Of a stretch of DNA of 64,000 nt, positions 23,801 to 34,753 are shown one piece after another. The translations under genes were made by a program, and so were the position numbers. The stretch is from Cyanophora paradoxa (taxonomy: Eukaryota; Glaucocystophyceae; Cyanophorales; Cyanophoraceae). Each line of letters starts with the position of its first letter. Position 1 is the stretch's first letter. The stretch spans positions 186,001 to 250,000 of the forward strand of contig QPMI01000095.1 in the NCBI GenBank assembly GCA_004431415.1. The letters are read 5' to 3'. The notes beneath the pieces were generated by a model. It saw nothing but the letters and a program-made list of their open reading frames with translations, made no database searches and had not been told where the DNA came from.

Positions 23801-24329
23801 CCGCCGTTCGCCGCGCGTCCCGACGGCCCGCAGGCGCAAACGTACGAGGGCCTGATGGAGCTCGCGCGGGAGGCAGAGCAGCGGCAGCGGTCGCTCAAGG
23901 AGGCGGCGGGCCGCCTCTCGGTCGCGACGCGCCTCGTCTGCCTCCTTGTAAAGCTCCGCTTCGGGCTCGATGAGGAGAACGCGAAGCAGCTCGAGGCGCA
24001 CCTCACACCCGTTGTCGCCGACACCCCCGACCAGGTATGCACGGCCCGCCCGCCCGCCGCGCGCCGCCGTGCGAACCTGCCACCAGGGCTGGGAGGAGTG
24101 CGTCGAGGCGGCAATGACGCAGCTGCTGCGGACGGCGCTCGCCAAGAACGCAAAGGAGGCGGGGAGCGGGCCGCAGCCGCTCACCCGCGCCACGGACACT
24201 GTCCGCCTAAAAAAGCACATCACCCTCGTCTGCGACCGCCTCTCCAAAGGGGCGCGAATTGCCTTGTCCTCCGCTCCCCCGCCACCCGCCCCTGCCCGCG
24301 ACCCCCCAGCGCCCGAGAGCGGACAATGA
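20875..24329 (+). CDS. BBS9: BBSome subunit BBS9 / PTHB1
   Basis: BBS9 is a core scaffold of the BBSome, the coat that moves membrane proteins into and out of cilia. ATG at 20875 opens MSLFKARDWWSWRVEG, matching the family N-terminus. The beta-propeller exons include KIVIGSFQGVLRIFSPR, AVLHPRKLAVYTV, MDGCLYFFEQDTFAFSRFL and VDWSVNIGEQVLDIQIGRF. Later come QIRFQKRLDYFPSAIALY, NHNSMLMFYKE, VSLDDAGQLAVAYLGTDPP, SNKELNYEEMD and, after the ear region, TILVSKNAGRYRIQSGAFE. The C-terminal helical part has RSQQFRAVQKRLLVRFKDR, PAPLSHLDTLL, WEECVEAAMTQLLRTAL and LKKHITLVCDRLSKGARI; stop TGA at 24327-24329. Every region of the family is represented, so the gene looks complete and functional. Many short introns; convergent with the kinase gene 131 bp downstream. 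Confidence 0.97.
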
Positions 24330-24460
24330 GAGCGTCACTGCATCATGGGGGCGCTCGTATTTAAAATCCATAACAAACTATCTCGTACACGTCAGGAGGG
24401 CGCCGATAGCTATATAGTGATAAGGATCTTAGCGGATACTGAACTCTTTTTAGCTATGCT

Positions 24461-27400
24461 TTAGGAGGACTCAATATGGCCGTCGACGCTGAAGCGGACG
24501 TACTGGTTGGCCGATTGGCGACTGGTGTTTGGGGCGCTATGCACTTCCGAGTCGGGGCTCATCCGCAGGATGATGCCGCCGGCTTGAAGGCTGCGCTGCT
24601 CGAAATCGACGGGTTGCTCCGAACTCTCCGGCCCTTCCGCAGCCTCGCCTGCCTCGGCAGCCGCTTCGGCAGCGGGCTGCGCGGGAGCCTCGGGGGCGAA
24701 GGCCGTGTCGCCGTCGAGGGGCGGGTTGGCAGGGCAGTCGGGGGCGCGCGGGGTGGCGGGGCGCTCGAGGGCGGCGTAGCCTTCGTTGTCGGGGAGGGAG
24801 AGCGGGGCATGTTGCGCGGGGAGCGCGTCGCGCACGCCAGCGGAGGAGGCAGTGGAGACGGTTGACGGGGAGCCGCAGGCATCCGAGCCCGGCGCGGCGC
24901 TCGGCAGCAGGGCGGCGGCCGGCCCACGCGTCGTGTCGATCTCGAGGGGCGTCTCGAAGGCGGCATGGAGGGGCCGGTGCGGGCTGCCACCCGCGGGGGC
25001 GATCGACTGGGCGACGAGCTCGACGGCGGGGAGAATCTGGGCGAAGGTCGGGCGCGCCGCCGGATTCGCGTCCAGACATCGCGAGACGATGGCGAGCAGG
25101 GGCGCCGGGACGGCGGCGAGCTGCTCGCGCGAGAAGGGCAGGCCCGAGGCGACGCGGTCGCGGGCGAACATGGCCCCGTACGGGCCCTGGCCCGAGCACA
25201 TCTCCACGACCACCACTCCGAAGCCCCAGACGTCGGCTTTCGGAGGGTCGTAGTTCCCCAGGCACACCTCCTGCACGCCCCAGGCATCAGCCGCGGGCAG
25301 GTGCTGGCGGGGGCCGGCGGGGATGGACGAGGCGCACCGGGGGCATGTAAACGAGGGTGCCTGCGACGGAGGTGACCTGGGCGGCGTGGCGGGCGCGGCC
25401 GAAGTCGCAGAGCTTGACGATGCCGCTCTCAGCCTCGAGGTTCGCCTCGCGGCTGCGAAAGGCGGCGGCGGCGCGAGCGAGGCTCGGGTGCTCGGCGTAG
25501 AGGAGGACGTTGCCGGGCTTGAGGTCTCGGTGGCAGACAGGCTCGGTGATGCCGTGGTGGAGGTGGAAGAGGCCCCGCGCGAGGTGCGTCGTGTAGAGGA
25601 GGACGCGCTCGAGGTGGCCGGCGAGGGCGCCCCGCTCGATGGCGTCAGCGAGAGAGCAGGTGGCCGGCGGCATGACGAGGTAGAGGTGCTGCCGGTCTCG
25701 GTAGACGGCTTCCACGGGCACGATGTTCGGGTGACGGATGTTCTTCTGCAGCATCGCCCCGCGGCACTCGTATGCCGCCTCCTCCGCGTTCAGCAGCGCG
25801 ATCTGCTTCACCGCGCGCCGCTTGCCCCGGAAGGAGACCTCGTAGACGCGCCCGCACGCCCCCTCCCCGACGATCGCCTCATAGTTCATGAACGCCTTCA
25901 TGAAGTCCTCCGGTGGCGGCGGGAACGCGACCTCCGCGCCGTCAGCGACCGCGGCGGCCGCGGCCGACCACTCCTTGCGCCCCGGAGTGCCGTCGCTCTC
26001 CGTGCCCGCGCGGGCGGCGATCGGCTCGAGCGCGTCCCGCGCCGCGCTGCTGGCCGGCGAGGGCAGCTCGAGCTCGACGGGCGCGGCACGCTCATCGGAG
26101 ATGCGCTTGCCGGAGCCGAGGCCGCGCTCCGGGTCGGCGCCCGCCAGGCGGGCAATCGCTGTCGCTCGCTGCCGCCGCCGACGGCGCTTGAAGCCGAGCC
26201 AGCCGGCGAAGGTCAGGCCGGCGACGAGCGTGGCGGCGCCGGCGGCGGCGAGGGAGGAGGCGGTGGCGATGCCGGGGAGGGTCGCGATCCAGGGGTCGAC
26301 GGGGGCGGCAACCTCGGGGTACGCCGCGCTGTCGTCGTTAAGCTGGAAGACGATGAGCTCGTCGCTGTCAACCTCGTGCCCCGACGTGGCGAGGGCGGTA
26401 GCGTTCGGGAACGGCGCCCCGGGGCCCAGCGCGCTCTCGGTGGGCAGGACCTCGATGCCCCCGAAGATGTAAAAGCTGCCGAGCGAGCTGCCGTCCGAGC
26501 AGGTTCGTCCCCACCGACACCAGGGACGTCAGATAGCGCGCCACTGGCATCGCCCCCACCGCCGGAAACTGAACCCACAGGAAGCCATCTGCGGCGGGGC
26601 GCTCGGCGGGGCGCGGCCCTCGGGAGCGCGCGGGCCAGCGCACCCGAACGAAGGTTAAGCATATAGACGTCGTTGAGCGGGGTGCGCGAGGCGTCGCGGC
26701 CGGCGAAGACGAAGAGGCGGCCATTGTTGATCGTGGCCGAGTGGAACTCGCGGGCCGAGGGGGCCGGGCCCGAGGGCCGCAGCACGGCCCACGAGCCGAA
26801 CTCGGCGTCGAAGCGGTAGAGCTCGGAGTGCGTCACGATGTCCGAGTCCGTGCCGCCGAACAGGAAGAGCTGGTACTTCCCGTTCGCCGTCACCTTCGGC
26901 GCCGACAGGCTCTGACCCGGCGTGGCCGAGCTCGGCGCGATCGGCACCGCCAGACAGTTCAGCGTTGCTCCCGTCCTGGGGCCCGGGAGCGACCCGCGGG
27001 CCGTGACCTGCGTCCACTGCTTCGACGCTGTACGCGCTCGGGCGGTCAGCTTGAGGCGAGGGGCGAAGCTTGCGCCGGCGGCGCGCACTCGTGTCGAACA
27101 CGTAGAAACCCGAGAAAGACTCGAACCAAAGGTCCGGCGCCTGGCCCGTGAAGCCCCCGTAGACCCACAGCTGCGCCCCGCACGCTGCCATGCTGAACAT
27201 GTAGCGCGGCGTCGGCCACAGCTGCCCCGCGACCTTCTGTGTCTGGTACCACTGCCGCGAGTCCAAATCTGCGAGGGGGTGGTTCTTCAGACATCGCTCG
27301 GCGAGAGGCGCATGGCGAATTGTGCGGACCATAGGACCAGAGATCATCCCAGACGATAGGATATCCGGCAAGGCCATCGGTGACACCGCCGAAGACCCAC

Positions 27401-29020
27401 ACTTTGCCGCCGACGAGGGCAGCACGGTGCATGTGCCGCGCACGGGGCTTGACCAGCGACGTTCGGAGACGGACCAGGCGCACCGCGTCCGGCGTCAAGT
27501 TCGCCGTCTTCGCCTCTCCGGATGACACTGTCGAGTCTGTCAGCGACCTCGAAGCGCGTGCCTCGAGGATCGGGCGCACGGGCACAGCCGCCGCTTATTT
27601 GCAGGCCAAACACGGCGCTCGAGTTGCCGCCGCTCTTCTCGACTGACAGGAAAAAGGTGCCGGGCTGCATACTGAATCTAACCACAGTCCCAAACTCTCC
27701 GCCGCACGAGCCCCTGTCTGTGGCTGCAGATAGAATCAGCTGCCGGCATTCCATCCATGCAATCTCGATATCACCTTCAACAACGTGTTCTGGTTCCACA
27801 GACTCGGTCGACAAGGGGCAATCGCTGAAAATGCGCAGCTTCGTATCAAAAGTGGTGATGTTGAAGCACGTGCTGATCATAATCGTGCTGGAGCGAGCGT
27901 GAGGTCGAGGGCGAAGAGCGAGCGGGGTGCTGACCTGACGGTATCGACCTGGAACTGGACCAGATAAGCTGGGAGAACGGACTGCGACAGCGTCGTCGAT
28001 GGCCAGCCGTACGTCGCGGCTGCCACAGGGACGCCCTCGCAAGTGTTAATTGAATCGATCTGATCGTCGCACGATGCTGCACGCAGATCAGAAATTTGGA
28101 GGGCAGAGAGACAGCCCCAGAACACCGCAAACCTGGGCACACTCCCTGCGGCGAAGGATGAGATTCGTTCAAAGAGAAAGTCAAAGAAACGGAAGGCTCA
28201 CGCTGATCATAAGCCCGAAAGTTCCGCTGAAAGCAAGCCCGGCGGAAGCGGAGGATGGCTTCGGTGCGCCTCTGCAAATAATGTGAAGACGAGCGCAGCA
28301 CAGCTGGGTACTTCCCGGCGCACTGTACGACAAGAAAATATGTTCCTGGCTCGAGACTGATGCCTGCAAGTTCCGGATAGCGCGGACTCAGCTCACACCT
28401 GGATTGCTCTGCGTGCTCGATCAGAGATGCCATGGCTGGAAGGATGGGGCATTTTGAAGCGCACGATTCGCATAGAGAGGCCGTATAGAGCTCACGGAGG
28501 TATTCGTGACCATGCCCGGAGTCGGGTAAGGGCATGCGCTATAAAGCTCAAGCAGTGCATCGAAGTTTGCTGCGCGTGGGCGTTAGCAGGACGCTTGGTA
28601 TGCGATCACACGTAGGCTTACTGTAGGCATTACACAACGATATTGTCAGCGTCCTGTTGAAACCGGAACCAGTCAGCGCGGCGAGGCGGCCCCGCTTTAC
28701 GGGCTTTTGACGGACCTGGAGCTCGTGCCCACGATGGAGAACTTGTACAGGCGCGATGGAGACCCATTGGTCCCTGCCTTTCTGCTCGCCGTGGAGTCTG
28801 TGATGGGCGCCGCCATACATGGTTCTATCTCTTGGGCAGCACGGCATCCTGCGCAGACCAGCAGCAACTCAACCAACTCAAACGGCACCAGCAAGTCAAA
28901 CAGCCGACCTGCCCAGGCTCCCGGAAGAACTGCCAGCCAGACGGCCAGCACCGACAGAATGACAAGCTGGGTGCGGGCGTCGGCCTTCCGCAGCCTGGGC
29001 CGATGTCTTCTTCTTCCCAT
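24461..29020 (-). CDS. Kelch-repeat receptor-like protein kinase with signal peptide and membrane anchor
   Basis: ATG at 29020 starts a signal peptide (basic MGRRRHRPRLRK, hydrophobic VILSVLAVWLAVLPGAWAG). The following exons have segments ending ISLEPGTYFLVVQCAG and SMQPGTFFLSVEKSG, like PPC (pre-peptidase C-terminal) beta-sandwich domains. Kelch blades come next: HMHRAALVGGKVWVFGGVTD, MFSMAACGAQLWVYGGFTG, YQLFLFGGTDSD, HSATINNGRLFVFAGRD. A single membrane helix (ASSLAAAGAATLVAGLTFAG, about 26250) precedes the stop-transfer KRRRRRQR. The cytosolic kinase has GEGACGRVYEV, AVKQIA, CHRDLKPGNVLL, LCDFGRA and, across an intron, GTLVYMPP-EVCLGNY and ADVWGFGVVVVEM, so all catalytic residues are present. 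A Pro/Ala/Ser tail ends at 24461. Type I topology inferred; ligand unknown. Confidence 0.88.
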
Positions 29021-29984
29021 GCCAGTGCGGGCGATCTCCTCCAGATGCGATCTACCGTCGACGCTGTATCATCCTCATCGCGGCAACTCCAACCGCGAGG
29101 GTGGACTTGCTATCGTTTTGCGCGCAGCTGCTTAGAGCGGCGATGGCTTCGCTTCGCAGACAAGTCTGGGACGACCAGCAAGGGCGGAGAGAATTTTCGC
29201 GCCGCACGGGTACAGCGGTGGATCGAGCTGCGGCTCTGTTGCGCGGTTCCCCTGGCATGGCCCAGCACCGAATTACTAAGTTAATGATCGAATGCGCCGC
29301 GGCGAGCGCGACAAACGCCGGCGCCGCGAGAACGTTAATTATAACGGGGTCACTGCAACTACCGATAGCTGCGCATGCATGCGCAGTGTCCGCCGCCGGC
29401 GCCGGCGACCGGCGCGCCTGCGCATGCATATGCATGCCGCAGTACTAGTGCGCATGCGCATGCGCTGGCGCGCGCTGGCCTGCGCCGCGGCGCGCGGCGG
29501 CCGCGGCCGCGTCGCCGCGCGCCGAGTCGACATCGATATCGACTCGGCGACTCCGAACGTGCATATATATATATATACGCGCGCATGCGCAAGCTTAATT
29601 TTTATAAGCCGCGGCGCCCCGGCGCGCGCCGGCCGGTGTCCGGATCCGACGGTCGGCCGAGGCCGGCCTAGGCCTAGCCTAGTAGGCCTGACGACCGGCC
29701 GCTCAGCTGCAGCGGCTGGGCCCATATATGCATACGTTGCAAGGGCCAGGGGGGGGTACCCCCTCCCTTGCTCCCCTGGTGAATTGGTGCGCATGCGGCG
29801 TACTTTCTGTGTTAGCAATTTTTGTAAGATGAGATTCTTTGCATGCGCTCTCGTATAGGTGTGATCGCATCGTAGCCGCTGCGAGCGGCGAAAACAAACT
29901 TGAAATGCAAGGGCGGGGCCGGGCTGCGCAAACCGTTGAACACTGTGACATGTCGAAGCCGCTCCTCGCGATCGCCTGCTATTG
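29021..29984. other. Intergenic with alternating purine-pyrimidine and palindromic DNA
   Basis: No gene supported. 29365-29600 is rich in GCGCATGCGC-type words and a TATATATATATA run (29563-29576), so it can form Z-DNA or cruciforms. A near-perfect 28-bp palindrome (GCCGAGTCGA...TCGACTCGGC) is at about 29520-29547. GGCCGAGGCCGGCCTAGGCCTAGCCTAG follows at 29655-29690. Confidence 0.7.
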
Positions 29985-30591
29985 CTATATGCGCCGGACC
30001 ACGTGCTCCTGAATGCTCTCAATGCGTTCTACAAACTCTGTCATACATGCCTGGGCTCGAGAAGCGGCGCGTGGCGCGCTAGGCCGCCTCAAGTACCTGT
30101 TGTACCGGGCGCCGGAAAAAAGTGCTCCTGAGAGTTTCAGGCGATTGCTGGGTACACATGCCAGAGCCCGGCCCAGAGGTCGAGGTCGCGGGGCCGAGCA
30201 TCCGCATGCGGAGCGCGCGCCGGAGCGGCGCGCCCGCAACGTCGCGTTCCGGTGCGCTTCCGGCTGCGGGAACAGCCGCGGATGCGCGGGAACAGCCGCG
30301 GATGCGCTCCTGGTGGCGAATGCGGGCACAGCCGCTCCTGGTGGCGGAGAGCGCCGCGAGAGTGCAGGAAGAAGGCGCCCGAGACGCCGCGACGCCGGCT
30401 GTGTGCGCGCCCGCGGCCGCGGCGTTTTGCCAACGCTCTCGGTTTCTGATGGACTCCGATTCATGATCGAGCAGACTCCAGCTCGATGTTGTCAAGCTCT
30501 TCAAGCGCGGTTCAAGCACGGGGCGGGTCGCCACTTGCACGCCTCGGCCGGCGTTCCGTAGCAGAATGTGGCGGCCGCGGCGTCGCAGCAT
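29985..30591 (-). CDS. Possible small gene, C-terminal exons only clear
   Basis: Weak call. On the minus strand a GT-AG intron (gtacttgagg...gagcccag) joins an exon reading RSTFFRRPVQQ to ACMTEFVERIESIQEHVVRRI, with TAG at 29985-29987. This last exon looks like a genuine amphipathic helix. Upstream the frame LLDHESESIRNRERW (about 30460) may be part of the same gene, but the connecting splice sites and the start are not resolved. The region also has tandem GGAACAGCCGCGGATGCGC units (30270-30305), which could explain open frames by chance. No family recognised. Confidence 0.3.
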
Positions 30592-30644
30592 TCGCAGCTG
30601 CTCCTAGTACGTCGCGTCGGGCTAGGCCCCGCCCCTGCGCCGCG

Positions 30645-31140
30645 GCTGTCCGGGGCGAGCTGACGCCTCGGCCCTGCGCAGGCTATGCGCAGGGCCCGGC
30701 GCCACCTGCCCGTCCGCCCGCTTCCCCGCCCGCCGCCCTGCCGGCTGCCTCAGCGTCGTCGACTCCAGGTTCGCTCCGCCGCTGCTGCCGCGCACCTGGC
30801 CCGGCCGCCCCCGCTGGGCCCCGCCCCCGCACGGCCGCTGTCAGGGGCGAGCTGACGCCTCAGCTCTGCGTATGTGCAGGCTATGCGCAGGGCCCGGTGC
30901 CACTTGCCCCTCCGCCCGCTTCCTCGCCCGCCGCCTCGCCGGCTGCTTCAGCGTCGTCGACTCCAGGTTCGCCCCGCCGCTGCTGCCGCGCACCTGGCCC
31001 GGCCGCCCCGCTGGCCCCGCCCCCGCACGGCCGCTGTCCGGGGCGAGCTGACGCCTCAGCTCTGCGTATGTGCAGGCTATGCGCAAGGCCCGGCGCCACC
31101 TGCCCCTCCGCCCGCTTCCCCGCCCGCCGCCGCCTTCGCC
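30645..31140 (+). repeat. Tandem repeat, about 194-bp unit, 2.5 copies
   Basis: The unit starts GCTGTCNGGGGCGAGCTGACGCC at 30645, 30838 and 31033 (periods 193 and 195). Shared blocks include GGCTATGCGCA-GGCCCGG, TCAGCGTCGTCGACTCCAGG and CCGCTGCTGCCGCGCACCTGG. Copies 1 and 2 are complete; the third stops near 31140. An open frame crosses it, but its reading frame changes between copies, so I do not call it a gene. Confidence 0.9.
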
Positions 31141-31235
31141 TGCCTGCCTGCCTGATGCCGTCGCCCGCGACGCCACCCCACCTGCCCGCCTCGCGACCCC
31201 GCCCGCCTCGCCCGGCCGCCCGCCTTGCCTCTCTG

Positions 31236-31260
31236 CCCCCCCCCCCCCCCCCCCCCCCCC
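31236..31260 (+). repeat. Poly-C homopolymer (25 bases)
   Basis: Uninterrupted C run after TTGCCTCTCTG, followed by TTCCCCCTCCCACACCCACACACC. It lies between the 194-bp tandem repeat and the TACG repeat. Confidence 0.95.
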
Positions 31261-31383
31261 TTCCCCCTCCCACACCCACACACCCTAAGTACCCTGCAAT
31301 GTGTACCAGCACCCCCCCTTGCACCTCCGCGCGCGGCCCGCACTTGCCGATCTTGCACAGGGCCGGGCGCGGTCTGCTAGTAT

Positions 31384-31512
31384 ATACATACGTACACGCG
31401 TAGGCGCCACGTACGTATACTACGCGTACGTATACGTACGCGTACGTACGCACCTAGGCTGCAGATACGTACGTATACGTACGCGTACGTACGCACCTAG
31501 GCTGCAGATACG
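31384..31512 (+). repeat. ACGT-rich tandem repeat (43-bp unit)
   Basis: GTACGTATACGTACGCG alternation with GCACCTAGGCTGCAGATACG repeated at 31450 and 31493 (period 43). It is self-complementary over long stretches, so hairpins or cruciforms are likely. It ends about 160 bp from the ABCF stop. Confidence 0.85.
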
Positions 31513-31669
31513 AATCGCGTTTTATCAATTTGAATTGAGAATCTGTGACTTCCAAGTTTCCCGCTGGGCCAGTTTTACAGCGTGTGAGGCTCTTTCCAGC
31601 AGCGCTAGCGGTAGCGTTACTAGACTACGGGGACATTGCCGGCTTCCAACGCCGCGCGGAGTGCTAAAT

Positions 31670-34589
31670 TTAAAACATGTTGTCCTTCTTCATCTTGTTG
31701 ATGAGGAGATTCTTGTAGTCGTTGAGATCCCCCTTGAATCTCTCCACCTGGACAGCGGTGCTCTCAGGCGGGCGGGCCGGCGAGGCGTAAGGCGCGGGGG
31801 CGCGCCTTCTTGTTGTCGCAGACCCAGATCTCCTCGGCGACTGCGGAGATGAGGCGCATGTCGTGGGAGACCTGCGGGGGCGGTGGGCGCGGCGCGGCGC
31901 GGCGCGGCGGCGAGGGCGCGGACGAGGACGACGCCGCCCTCGAAGGCGTTGATGGCGATGGCGAGCGAGTCGATGCTCTCCATGTCCAGGTGGTTCGTCG
32001 GCTGCGCCGCCCCCTCGCACCGCCCCCGCCCCCGCTTTCGCGAGGCGCCCCGCGCACCTCGTCGAGGAGGAGGATGTGGGGCTGCTTGTAGGCGAGCCAC
32101 GCGAAGACGACGCGGCTGCACTGCCCGTCGGAAAGGGTCCGCATCGGCTGCGTTTGCACCGCCCCCGTCACGTCGAACTTGCCGAGCCAGCCCCGGCACT
32201 TCTCCTCCGCCTCCTCTGTGCGGCGGTGAGCGCAGCCGGGCGGCGGGCTGGCAGCGGGCTGGCGGCGGGCGGGCGCGCCGGGGAAGCAGGAGCGCATGTA
32301 TTGCAGGGGGGAGAGTGACATGTCCATTTGGTCCACAAAGTGCTGCGGGGACGGTCGGGGGCCCCGCAGGGCGCGCCGCGCGGGGGGGCCGGGGGGAGGC
32401 GCGCCTGGTGGAAGCGCCCGAGGCGGAGCTTGGTGTGGCGGCGGACCATGCCGTGCGTGGGCGAGAGCTCCTCCACCATCAGCTTCATCAGCGTCGACTT
32501 GCCTGCACCCGGCGTGAGCGCGGCGCCGGGGCGGGGCGCAGGGGAGGTGGCCGACGCGCCGGCGCCGTTGGGCCCAACGAGGGCGATGCGGGAGTCGAGG
32601 TCGACGCCGAGGTCGATGTCCTCGTAGAGCAGCGGCTGTCCGGGGTACCCGAAGGAGATGTTCTGCAGCACGAGCACCGGCGGCGAAAGCGGCTCCGGGT
32701 CTATGAACGACATCTTGAGCGTCGAGTCGCCCGTCACCTGCCCGCCTCCTCAGACCTCGCGGCGCGCGCCGGGCGGCGCGGGCGGCGGGCCTTCTCGACG
32801 AGGCCGTTGCGCTCCATCTTGGCGAGGACCTTCTCCTTGGACTGGGCCTGGCGGGCGAGCTTGCGCGAGCCGTGGCCGAAGCGGGCGATGTACTCGCGCA
32901 TGTGCTTGATCTGGTCCTGCTGCCACTTGTACATCTTGTTCTGGTTCTCCTCGAGCTGCTCGCGCGTCTCGACGTAGGTGTCGTAGTTGCCGCCGTAGAC
33001 GGTGAGGCGCCGCTTGTGCAGGTGGATGATGTTCGTGCACACATTGTTCAGGAAGTCCTGCGCCCCGCTCGCTCCCGGCCCCCCCCCCCCGCCCCGCCCC
33101 ACCGCCCCGCCGCGCGCGCCTGCGAGTGCGAGATGAGGAGAAGGATGCCCCGCGGATTCCAGTTGCTCAGGTACTGCTCCAGCCACACAACGGCCTCGAT
33201 ATCGAGGTGGTTCGTCGGCTGCCGGCCCGTCGGCGACCGCACCGCGCGGGGCGCTTGGCGCCCGGCGGGCTTACCTCATCGAGCAGCATGAGCGTCGGCC
33301 TAAGGAAGAGGCCCTTTGCGAGGGAGATGCGCATGCGCCAGCCTCCCGAGAAGTCCCGCGTCTTCTTCTCCTGCATCGCCGGCGAGAAGCCCAGGCCGTG
33401 CAGGATCTTCGCCGCCCGGGCCCCTGCCGCGCTGCTCGCCGGGGCGCGCGGGGCGGGGCCGGGGGCGGGCCGCGCACTCGCGGTCTCCGAGTCGTATTCC
33501 TCGAGGCGCTCGTAGATCCAGTGGAGGTACTCGTGCACCTCGTCCGGCGTGTCGTCGGTGATGTCCCGCGAGATCTCCTCCGCCTCCTGCCCCCGCCGTC
33601 AGCCCCGCCCCGCCTGCCCGCCCCGCCACGCCCCGTCCCGCGCGCCTTCTCCAGCTGCAGGCGCGTTTCCTCCGAGCTGCAGACAGCCTCTATGGCGGTC
33701 TTGTCCGACGCCTCCTCCTCCTGGTGGAGGTGGAAGATATCGAAGTGCCGCGGAATGTCCACCTCGCGCTGGCCTGCTCCCGCGCCCCGCTCGCATCCGC
33801 CAAACGTCAGGAGCGCAAACGCGCGCACCGAGCGCGGCGAGCATGACGGTCTTGCCACTGCCGTTCGCCCCGAGGAGCCCGTACCGCCGACCCGCTGACA
33901 GCTCCAGCGTCGTGTCTGCGCCGCAAATCGGCAACCGCTCCCCCCGGATCCCGAGCGCAGCGCGCACCTTTCACAAGCTCCTTACCGTAGAAGCTGCACG
34001 GACCCGTGTAAATTCGGCCTTGCTACTGGACGGTGCGAGGGGCGCAAAAACGCGGGCGCACTTGACCGAGAAGCTGCCGGGAGAATGGAGTCAAAGCTAA
34101 GCAAAAATCATTAACAGGACTCGATAGAGAACGTACTTATCGATGATAATGTCCTGCAAGTTGCACGGAGATGAGGGCGGTGAGCGCGACCAGAAGTGAG
34201 TGTGGACAAGCGTGCGGTGTGCGCGCGATGGATTTCTACGCACGCAGTATGGGATGTTCTTGCGCAGAGTCCCTGTGCACCTGCGCGGCGGAAGTGGCAA
34301 AGCGGGTTCAGCACTCGCGACCAAACCCTCCGCGGGCTTCGCGGCGGCGGTGGTGCTGGCAGCATCGAGCGTACGTGACATTATCGAGGACCTGCAGATA
34401 GGCGCGAGGCGCGCAGGGGAGTCAGCGTCGCGGCGCCGCGCGGGATGCGCGGGAGCGGGGAGCTTCGGGGCAGACGGGCACACTGACCTTCTTTACGGGC
34501 GGGCCGTCGAGAACAAGTGACGCAATCTTCGACGGGAGCCCAGCGACGGGCGTGTTCGACTTCGAGCCCTTTCCCTTCTTTGGTGGCAT
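31670..34589 (-). CDS. ABCF2: ABCF ATPase, ABCF2/Arb1 type
   Basis: ABCF proteins are soluble twin-ATPase ABC proteins working on ribosomes; Arb1/ABCF2 aids ribosome biogenesis. ATG at 34589 opens [15 protein letters not shown], followed by a lysine/alanine-rich exon and DIIIDK. After two introns [15 protein letters not shown] leads to [15 protein letters not shown] (Walker A 1). ABC1 continues with [20 protein letters not shown] and the intron-split [19 protein letters not shown]. The linker has [16 protein letters not shown] and [18 protein letters not shown]2 has [12 protein letters not shown], an intron within Walker [31 protein letters not shown] and [34 protein letters not shown]; it ends [11 protein letters not shown] at 31670. 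Motifs agree with ABCF2 throughout. Intron borders around 33990-34150 and in Walker A 2 are uncertain. Confidence 0.95.
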
Positions 34590-34753
34590 TTTGCTGTGCT
34601 GACGAGCGAATCGAACGGCTTCCCGTGCAAGGAGTGTGCTGCCAGCTGCGCGGGGCGTCGGCGTGTCGGCGTCGTACGGTGTCGCGGCAAGGGGGGTATG
34701 AGCGCCCTGCAGTTTGAGATCGCCCGAATCCCGCACAGCTCCCTCAAAGAGTC
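34590..34753. promoter_or_regulatory. Divergent promoter region, ABCF / RsfS
   Basis: 164 bp between start codons of two ribosome-related genes, one cytosolic and one probably plastid. GTCGGCGTGTCGGCGTCGTACGGTGTCG (34660-34683) contains GTCGGCGT-like direct repeats. No TATA box seen. Confidence 0.5.

Noticed and set aside
30645-31140. CRISPR-like array
   Set aside because: Units are about 194 bp and contiguous, without unique spacers, in a eukaryotic genome.
30486-31403. 305-codon Pro/Ala-rich open frame
   Set aside because: It follows the 194-bp tandem repeat, whose period is not a multiple of three in every copy, so the peptide changes frame between copies.
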